Assembly: GCA_002504495.1 (NCBI GenBank)
Contig: DATC01000037.1
Span: 977-6,654 of the forward strand
From: Methanomassiliicoccaceae archaeon UBA537
GTDB taxonomy: Archaea > Thermoplasmatota > Thermoplasmata > Methanomassiliicoccales > Methanomethylophilaceae
Reading direction: 5' to 3'
Length of the DNA stretch: 5,678 nucleotides
Both the position numbers and the translations under genes were made by a program. The stretch's first letter is position 1. Each line of letters opens with the position of its first letter. This document shows, in pieces, positions 1 through 4,343 of the stretch. The notes under the pieces were generated by a model. The model ran no database searches and had not been told where the DNA came from. It worked only from the letters and a program-made list of their open reading frames with translations.

Positions 1-30
1 GGTTAACTAACCGCGATGCGATGCGGACCC

Positions 31-480
31 ATGGACCCTTTCTCAATCGCCATGGCCCTCATCGTGCTCGGAGCGGTGTTCCTCATCGCCGAGGCGCTGA
101 GTCCCGGAGCGTTCATGCTGATCCCGGGAGCGGTTCTGATCGTCATCGGACTCATAGGGGCGGCGTTCCCCGACGTCCTCATGACATGGATATCGCCTGT
201 CGTGGCGGTGGTCGTAGCCGTTCCGGTGACCCTCGTCACCATCCGCGCGTACTCCCGTCTTGCGAAGCCGGTCCCGCCGTCCACCACGGTGGCGGATTCC
301 CTGGTCGGCCGCGAAGGTGCGGTGATCGTCCCCACAGAGCCCGGAAGCATGAGGGGCAAGGTCAAGATCGGCCCGGACATCTGGTCCGCCGTATCGGACG
401 AGCCCGTGGAGGTCGGAGAGAGGGTCGTGGTCGACAGCAGCGAAGGCGTGCACGTCCACGTCAGGAAGCTGCAGGACTGA
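31..480 (+). CDS. nfeD: Short NfeD-family membrane protein (NfeD1b-like, no protease domain)
   Basis: NfeD proteins are membrane partners of SPFH/stomatin proteins; short forms lack the ClpP-like serine protease and keep only membrane helices plus an OB-fold. Seen here (149 residues from the ATG at 31): three hydrophobic stretches at about 6-21, 27-46 and 53-72, with the family-typical EALSPG between the first two. A soluble C-terminal domain follows (about 91-147) with the OB-fold pattern LVGREGAVIV, a GKVKIGPDIWSA core and VEVGERVVV. No catalytic Ser/Lys protease region is present. The start at 31 (MDPF) is preferred because it puts the first helix right at the N-terminus, as in relatives; an in-frame ATG at 16 would add MRCGP, and neither has a clear Shine-Dalgarno site. 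The stop lies 10 bases before the SPFH gene, so the two form an operon. The inferred role is membrane-microdomain organisation with that protein. Any promoter lies mostly outside the window. Confidence 0.86.
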   Translation: MDPFSIAMALIVLGAVFLIAEALSPGAFMLIPGAVLIVIGLIGAAFPDVLMTWISPVVAVVVAVPVTLVTIRAYSRLAKPVPPSTTVADSLVGREGAVIVPTEPGSMRGKVKIGPDIWSAVSDEPVEVGERVVVDSSEGVHVHVRKLQD

Positions 481-490
481 GGTCGAGAGC

Positions 491-1564
491 ATGGAAGAGA
501 CGTTCCTTATAGTGGCGGTCGTCCTGGCGGCCGCGGTGATATTCGTCCTGCTCAGCGGGGTGAAGATCGTTCAGCCCTACGAGCAGGGCATCTACATGAG
601 GCTCGGGAAGTTCGTGAGGGTCCTGAACCAGGGTCTGAACTTCGTCTGTCCCCTGATAAACGAGGTTGTGAAGCTCGATCTGCGCACGGAGGTCCTCGAC
701 GTTCCCAAGCAGGAGGTCATCACCAAGGACAACTCCCCTGTCGGAGTGGACGCCATAATCTACATCAAGGTCACCGATCCGAAGAGCGCGTTCTTCGAGG
801 TCACCGACTATCGCATCGCCACGGTCAATCTCGCTCAGACCACTCTCAGATCGATCATCGGAGAGATGGAGCTGGATCAGATCCTGTCCTCCAGAGAGAG
901 GATCAACGTCTCTCTCAGGGACATCCTCGACGAGAACACCGACAAGTGGGGTGTCAAGATCGAGGCCGTGGAGATCAAGGAGGTCGATCCCGCCAAGAAG
1001 GTCAAGGACTCCATGGAGGAGCAGACCTCGGCCGAGAGGAAGAGGCGCGCCGCCATCCTGGAGGCGGACGGTCAGAAGAGGGCCGCCATCCTCGAGGCCG
1101 AAGGAAAGAAGAAGTCCATGATCCTCGCAGCCGAGGGAACCAGGCAGTCCATGATCCTCGAGGCAGAGGGCCGCAGGCTCGCCACCATACTGGAGGGACA
1201 GGGAGAGGCCCAGAAGCTGAGGATCCTCTCCGTGGGAGCCGCCACCATGGATTCCAAGGCCATGTCCGTCCTGTCCATGCAGACTCTCCAGAAGGTCGGA
1301 GAGGGGGATTCGTCCAAGATATTCTTCCCGATGGAGCTCACCCGTCTCGTCGACGGCATCTCCGACTATGTCGGATCCGCATCCAGGGTGCCCGATCGCC
1401 CCGTGTCCGACATGTCCGATCTCGAGAAGGCGGTAGGAAAGGCCGACGACGTCCTCGGACCTATTCCTAAGCCGGAGGAGATCAAGGCCGAGACCGACAG
1501 CTTCGACGGGCAGGTCAAGGACGATGTGGAAGGGATAGAGGAGGAGCTGTCTTCCAGGAAGTGA
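491..1564 (+). CDS. SPFH/band 7 (stomatin/slipin-type) membrane scaffold protein
   Basis: Stomatin-like SPFH proteins anchor to the membrane by an N-terminal hydrophobic segment and oligomerise into large cage-like assemblies that organise membrane patches and modulate membrane proteases. Seen (357 residues): one hydrophobic segment at about 5-22, then VKIVQPYEQGIYMRLGKF, the standard opening of the slipin SPFH domain, which runs to about 170. It includes LDLRTEVLDVPKQEVITKDN, the DAIIYIKV strand and GVKIEAVEIKEVDP. Residues about 175-245 form a coiled coil made of five 11-residue repeats. The C-terminal tail (about 300-357) is acidic and low in hydrophobic content, and differs from the short conserved ending of typical slipins. 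A ribosome site GAGGT (479-483) overlaps the upstream nfeD stop and lies 7 bases before the ATG, supporting co-translation with NfeD. Family assignment is very secure; cellular role is inferred from the family. Confidence 0.96.
   Translation: MEETFLIVAVVLAAAVIFVLLSGVKIVQPYEQGIYMRLGKFVRVLNQGLNFVCPLINEVVKLDLRTEVLDVPKQEVITKDNSPVGVDAIIYIKVTDPKSAFFEVTDYRIATVNLAQTTLRSIIGEMELDQILSSRERINVSLRDILDENTDKWGVKIEAVEIKEVDPAKKVKDSMEEQTSAERKRRAAILEADGQKRAAILEAEGKKKSMILAAEGTRQSMILEAEGRRLATILEGQGEAQKLRILSVGAATMDSKAMSVLSMQTLQKVGEGDSSKIFFPMELTRLVDGISDYVGSASRVPDRPVSDMSDLEKAVGKADDVLGPIPKPEEIKAETDSFDGQVKDDVEGIEEELSSRK
1049..1213 (+). repeat. Five in-frame 33-bp (11-residue) coiled-coil repeats within the SPFH gene
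   Basis: Residues 187-241 read as five consecutive hendecads: AAILEADGQKR, AAILEAEGKKK, SMILAAEGTRQ, SMILEAEGRRL, ATILEGQGEAQ. Each keeps ILE/ILA at positions 3-5 and G at position 8. Hendecads give right-handed or straight coiled coils, the known architecture of the stomatin oligomer barrel wall. DNA identity between units is only partial, so this is an old or structurally selected repeat rather than a fresh tandem duplication. Confidence 0.85.
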
Positions 1565-2126
1565 AGATGAAGGGGGCGAACGCCCCCGACATCGGTTCAG
1601 AAGGTTTCGGACGTATCTCACGGCGGTGCCGTAGGCCATGACCTCGGCGGCGCCGGCCATTATGCCGGATGTCGAGTAGCGCATCATCACGACGGCATCC
1701 GCACCCATCCTCTCCGCATCCTCCACCATCCTCTGGGTGGCGATGGAGCGGGATTCGTTCATCATTTCGACATAGGTCTTGAGCTCTCCTCCTACGACGG
1801 ATTTCAGGCCCTGGCCGATGTCGCGTCCGATGTTCTTGCTCTGGATCATGCTTCCCTTGGCGATCCCGATTATCTCGTAGGTCTTGCCGGGGATGTTCTC
1901 GGTAGTTGTCAACAGCATCTTCCAATCCCTCTTCTATCTCGGTCATTCTCTGGTGCGAATAGTAGGCGATTCCTGCGGCCAGTGCGATGTAGATCACCGT
2001 CGTCACGGCTATCGCCATGAGCGGAACCCCTGCCATAAGATACATTGCAGGTATGGAAACGAACAGAAGGATCAGGATGACGGCTATGACAGCGACTTCT
2101 GCCTTCTTCCGGGTGTTCTTCTCCAT
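1515..2126 (-). CDS. Small two-helix membrane protein, credible only to about position 1900
   Basis: No family is recognised. From the ATG at 2126 the frame gives a basic start (MEKNTRKKAE), a hydrophobic helix at about 11-31, a second at about 34-56, then YYSHQRMTEIEEGLEDAVDNY (about 55-75), which looks like a short cytoplasmic acidic tail. After about residue 75 the frame overlaps the YbjQ gene in another frame and becomes rich in Arg and His, the look of an out-of-frame shadow, and continues to a stop at 1515. A 203-residue product is therefore the literal reading, but only the first 75 or so residues look real. It either lost its stop, was once joined to the YbjQ domain by a +1 change near 1920, or carries a sequence error. 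A promoter candidate lies upstream at 2171-2180. It would be co-transcribed with the YbjQ gene. Confidence 0.5.
   Translation of the reverse strand: MEKNTRKKAEVAVIAVILILLFVSIPAMYLMAGVPLMAIAVTTVIYIALAAGIAYYSHQRMTEIEEGLEDAVDNYREHPRQDLRDNRDRQGKHDPEQEHRTRHRPGPEIRRRRRAQDLCRNDERIPLHRHPEDGGGCGEDGCGCRRDDALLDIRHNGRRRRGHGLRHRREIRPKPSEPMSGAFAPFIFTSWKTAPPLSLPHRP
1572..1587. terminator. GC-rich hairpin between convergent genes
   Basis: A perfect inverted repeat, GGGGGCG-AA-CGCCCCC, begins 7 bases after the SPFH stop. It forms a 6-bp stem with a GAAC loop (or 7 bp with a 2-base loop). It also follows directly after a TGA on the minus strand at 1597-1599. The position between converging genes suggests a bidirectional terminator or 3'-end stabiliser. 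There is no long T-run on either side, which weakens the terminator reading. Confidence 0.55.
1597..1918 (-). CDS. YbjQ/UPF0145 family protein, 3' end apparently frameshifted
   Basis: This is a YbjQ_1 (UPF0145) domain, a small soluble protein of about 105 residues often labelled putative heavy-metal-binding; its biochemical role is unproven. The start at 1918 gives MLLTTTENIPGKTYEIIG, the usual family opening. Then come KGSMIQSKNIGRDIGQGLKS, VVGGEL, a helix with RSIATQRMVEDAERMGADAVV, and the ending AAEVMAYGTAVRY at residues 90-102. A GAGGG ribosome site (1931-1927 on the minus strand) sits 8 bases before the ATG. In its own frame no stop follows: the frame stays open to 461, antisense through the whole SPFH gene, which is not credible protein. 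A skip of one base after Tyr102 would give SETF and a TGA at 1597-1599, just before the hairpin; that is the end used here. The gene overlaps the upstream membrane-protein frame. Family call is secure; intact status is not. Confidence 0.8.
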
Positions 2127-2170
2127 GGTGTTCCGGATGGTATCTTGGGTTAAAGCCGTTTCGAGGTCGA

Positions 2171-2180
2171 TAATATATGA
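2171..2180 (-). promoter_or_regulatory. TATA-like box for the minus-strand membrane protein/YbjQ unit
   Basis: On the minus strand this reads TCATATATTA, a good archaeal TATA-like element. A start about 25 bases downstream, near 2150, would leave a 5' leader of about 24 bases before the ATG at 2126. No strong Shine-Dalgarno site is seen in that leader. The palindrome at 2186-2203 sits immediately upstream, where a regulator could touch the TBP/TFB complex. Confidence 0.5.
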
Positions 2181-2185
2181 TTGCT

Positions 2186-2203
2186 ATTTTACAATCGTAA
2201 AAT
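2186..2203. promoter_or_regulatory. Palindrome ATTTTAC-4-GTAAAAT, operator candidate
   Basis: A perfect 7-bp inverted repeat with spacer AATC is located next to the minus-strand TATA-like box. It has the size and symmetry of a site for a dimeric helix-turn-helix repressor. It could also be a chance product of AT-rich sequence. No regulator gene is present in the window. Confidence 0.4.
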
Positions 2204-2215
2204 CCATAATGGATT
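2201..2215. promoter_or_regulatory. Palindrome AATCCAT-A-ATGGATT abutting the first
   Basis: A perfect 7-bp inverted repeat with a single central base. It shares its first three bases with the palindrome at 2186-2203, so the two dyads form one 30-bp block. The one-base centre makes an RNA hairpin unlikely and a DNA-binding site more likely. Function is inferred from symmetry and position only. Confidence 0.35.
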
Positions 2216-2346
2216 CACGGATGACGGAAATGCAATAATGATACTAGAGTTACAAAAATAATGTAGTTTTTAAAATTAACACATCTATGATTTAAATAAT
2301 AGTATTGAAAAACGAAATCAATCATGATGTAACAATGTCGAATTTG

Positions 2347-2371
2347 TTGTAAAAAAATGCAGAATTTACAA
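2347..2371. repeat. Inverted repeat TTGTAAA-11-TTTACAA upstream of the ATPase gene
   Basis: The arms at 2347-2353 and 2365-2371 are exact reverse complements separated by 11 bases. The same heptamer TTTACAA recurs at 2188-2194 inside the first palindrome on the other side of the spacer. The right arm ends about 11 bases before the TATA-like box at 2382-2390. It could be a shared regulator site; AT-richness makes chance matches easy. Confidence 0.35.
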
Positions 2372-2381
2372 TTTTTGAAAG

Positions 2382-2390
2382 GATAAATAC
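2382..2390 (+). promoter_or_regulatory. TATA-like box for the first DUF4143 ATPase, probably leaderless
   Basis: GATAAATAC, preceded by purine-rich GAAAG resembling a BRE, is centred about 25 bases before the ATG at 2411. That spacing places transcription start at or next to the start codon. The absence of a Shine-Dalgarno site there agrees with a leaderless mRNA, common in archaea. Confidence 0.5.
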
Positions 2391-2410
2391 ATGAAACACA
2401 TTCATCCATT

Positions 2411-3976
2411 ATGAAGCGCAGGATCTACGCGGACCTCCTGGACTGGAAGAACAGATCGGATCGCAAGCCGCTGATCCTGGAAGGTGTGCGTCAATGCGGC
2501 AAGACGTACATACTCAAGGAGTTCGGGAATCGGGAGTTCGATTCACTGGCGTATCTGGATCTGGAGCGTAGGAAGGATCTCTGTCCCCTTTTCGGAGACG
2601 ATCTGGATCCGAAGAGGATCATCACGAATATCGGAATCGCATTAGGGAGGAGGATAGTCCCCGGGAGGACGCTCATAGTTCTGGACGAGGTCCAGACATG
2701 CCCTCGTGCGCTCACCGCGATGAAGTACTTCTGCGAGGAGATCCCGGAACAGCACATCATCTGCGCCGGCTCCCTCCTGGGGATATTGATGGCCGAGTCC
2801 GAATCGTTTCCAGTGGGCAAGGTGGACCGTCTGAAGATGTATCCGATGTCCTTCCTTGAGTTCATGGAAGCCTGTGGGGAAGACTCCCTGTGCGAGATGA
2901 TTCGTTCCATTGATCCGTCGAAGGGATTGGAGGAGGCTTTCCGCGTCAGGATAGAGGACTGCCTCCGCCAGTATTACGTGGTCGGAGGATTGCCTGATGT
3001 GGTGTCCTCATGGGTGGCCAACCACAACGAGTCCGCCGTCACCCGGAAGCTGAAGAACATCGAGAGGGACTACAGGGACGACTTCGCCAAGCATGCTCCG
3101 ATGCTTCTACCGAAGCTCACGGCTGTGTGGAGTTCGATACCGATGCAGCTCGGCAAGGAGAATCGGAAGTTCATGTTTGCCCAGGTCAAGGGTGGCGGTC
3201 GCAGCGAAGATCTATCGGATGCTCTTCAATGGATACTCAACGCCGGTCTGGCATACCGGGTTCTCATGGTCGAAGGGCCCTCGATTCCATTGAAGAACGT
3301 CGGCAGTCCGTCCGATTTCAAGGTCTACCTCTGCGATGTCGGGTTGATGAGGATCATGTCCGGGAGGAAAGCATCCTTCGTCAAGAGCGATGCTCAAGAG
3401 GATAGGCTGTACAAGGGCGCCATGACCGAGAACTATGTCCTATGTCAGATGATGTGCGGCGGATTGGAGGAAGCGTTCTATTGGAAGAAAGGACAGAACG
3501 AGGTGGATTACCTGATAGACGGAAGCGATGGTGCGATTCCGGTGGAGGTCAAATCCGAGATCCCGAAGCGCCATACTAGTCTGGACGTCTATATGGAGAG
3601 GTATCATCCGGAGACGGCGTTCATCGTTTCGATGGCGACAGGCGGTGGGAAGGCGATTAAGAACATCCATCTCTCCTGTGCGGAGCTGATTCCTGTCTAT
3701 GCGGGAATCGCCGATGTTCCGACGATCCCCCAGCGTTCCGATGAATCGCCGTATGTGATGTCCTTCACGTCCTCCCAATGGTCCGGCGTCGCAGGAATGT
3801 TCACTATAACGGTGCCGAGGGCGATCCATCGCATCGGAAGGCCGTCGATCATCCAGGTCTTCCGCACAGGCCCCGGAGGTTCCACCGAGGCGATGGTCTC
3901 CAAGACGATAACCGCGGACGGCGATGTGGTCATCGGATCCTCACAAGCGTTCGGCGGATTCATCTCGATCATATGA
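2411..3976 (+). CDS. AAA_14/DUF4143 ATPase with extra C-terminal domain
   Basis: This belongs to a large archaeal/bacterial family of AAA-type ATPases (AAA_14 plus DUF4143) whose cellular role is unsettled. Seen (521 residues): the family start MKRRIYADLLDWKNRSDRKP; Walker A GVRQCGKT (25-32); Walker B TLIVLDEVQ (87-95, Asp92/Glu93); a sensor-1-like HIICAGS (115-121); the YPMSFLEFM motif (144-152); and YYVVGGLPDVV (188-198). DUF4143 ends in a PD-(D/E)XK-like nuclease fold signature, NEVDYLI (Asp366) with VEVKS (Glu379, Lys381). The ATPase homology appears to finish near ELIPVYAGI (425-433). About 80 further residues (to 521) look like a separate beta-rich domain not usual for this family. The ATG at 2411 fits the family start and the leaderless promoter. 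The gene reads without breaks, unlike the minus-strand locus to its left. A second paralogue lies beyond rnpB. Confidence 0.95.
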   Translation: MKRRIYADLLDWKNRSDRKPLILEGVRQCGKTYILKEFGNREFDSLAYLDLERRKDLCPLFGDDLDPKRIITNIGIALGRRIVPGRTLIVLDEVQTCPRALTAMKYFCEEIPEQHIICAGSLLGILMAESESFPVGKVDRLKMYPMSFLEFMEACGEDSLCEMIRSIDPSKGLEEAFRVRIEDCLRQYYVVGGLPDVVSSWVANHNESAVTRKLKNIERDYRDDFAKHAPMLLPKLTAVWSSIPMQLGKENRKFMFAQVKGGGRSEDLSDALQWILNAGLAYRVLMVEGPSIPLKNVGSPSDFKVYLCDVGLMRIMSGRKASFVKSDAQEDRLYKGAMTENYVLCQMMCGGLEEAFYWKKGQNEVDYLIDGSDGAIPVEVKSEIPKRHTSLDVYMERYHPETAFIVSMATGGGKAIKNIHLSCAELIPVYAGIADVPTIPQRSDESPYVMSFTSSQWSGVAGMFTITVPRAIHRIGRPSIIQVFRTGPGGSTEAMVSKTITADGDVVIGSSQAFGGFISII

Positions 3977-3988
3977 TCGGAACCGATC
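3975..3988. repeat. Dyad GATCGG-AA-CCGATC at the ATPase stop
   Basis: A perfect 6-bp inverted repeat starts inside the TGA of the ATPase gene; as RNA it would form a 5-bp stem with a GAAC loop. No T-run follows. It may be a weak 3'-end structure or chance. It lies about 25-40 bases upstream of the presumed rnpB promoter. Confidence 0.3.
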
Positions 3989-4011
3989 CGACGAATCCAC
4001 CTCTATTCGAT

Positions 4012-4021
4012 GGAATTATCT
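4012..4021 (+). promoter_or_regulatory. TATA-like box for RNase P RNA
   Basis: GGAATTATCT contains an AT-rich core centred about 26 bases before the first base of the closing helix of RNase P RNA (4043). This is the expected archaeal spacing from TATA box to transcription start. It is the only AT-rich block in the short gap between the ATPase and rnpB. Confidence 0.5.
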
Positions 4022-4042
4022 AACAAGTCGCCATGGGTGGAA

Positions 4043-4343
4043 TGCCGGGAGACGGAGGACGGCCGACGGTAGGCGCAAGCCAGCTGAGGAAGTTCCCTCC
4101 TCCAAGGGTAAGGTGGATCCGGAAATCGGATACGGCGAGAGCCGTGGCAAGGGCACAGAAACGACACAGACCGGGCTGGAAGGATGAACCGCTAGGCGGA
4201 GACGTTCCCCGGGATTTGGTGAAACGGCGACTCCCCACCGGAGCAAGTCCGCACAACGGGGTAGACCGACCCGGGACCCGTGGGTAGGACGCGAAGTTGA
4301 ATGCCGTCTGAAACAGAAGGGGGGCTACTACCGTCACCCGGCA
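4043..4343 (+). ncRNA. rnpB: RNase P RNA (archaeal type)
   Basis: This is the catalytic RNA that removes the 5' leader from pre-tRNA. All universal blocks are present in order: CR-I GAGGAAGTTCCCTCC (4086-4100), CR-II GGTGAAACGGCGA (4218-4230), CR-III GGAGCAAGTCC (4240-4250), CR-IV around AATGCCGTC (4300-4308) and CR-V ACAGAAGGGGGGCTA (4313-4327). P4 pairs CCCTCC of CR-I with GGGGGG of CR-V. P1 is TGCCGGG (4043-4049) with CCCGGCA (4337-4343); after an A/A mismatch GACGG (4051-4055) pairs with CCGTC (4331-4335). Internal hairpins include ATCCG-GAAAT-CGGAT (4117-4131) and ACGGC-GAGA-GCCGT with a GNRA loop (4132-4145). Length, about 300 nt, is normal. The ends are set from P1 pairing. The 3' strand of P1 overlaps the antisense ATPase stop. 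A TCTATTTTC tract at 4361-4369 is a weak terminator candidate. Confidence 0.96.

Noticed and set aside
1..12. Inverted repeat GGTTA-AC-TAACC at the left edge
   Set aside because: Only 5-bp arms at the window boundary without context; too short to claim a regulatory site.
461..1596. Long open minus-strand frame continuing from YbjQ through the whole SPFH gene
   Set aside because: Its codons sit exactly opposite SPFH codons, so a stop would need TTA, CTA or TCA in SPFH, which GC-rich coding avoids. The product is low-complexity Leu/Gly/His/Asp-rich and matches nothing.
2215..2409. Small minus-strand ORF (64 residues, Cys/Phe/Tyr-rich) in the AT-rich spacer
   Set aside because: Composition simply reflects AT-rich DNA. 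It has no recognisable domain and runs antisense through the ATPase promoter region.
2181..2410. CRISPR array or tandem repeat in the AT-rich spacer
   Set aside because: There are no regularly spaced direct repeats; only short palindromes and one heptamer recur.
4016..4337. ORFs on both strands across the RNase P RNA region
   Set aside because: The sequence is fully explained by RNase P RNA conserved blocks and helices; the peptides are Arg/Pro-rich shadows.
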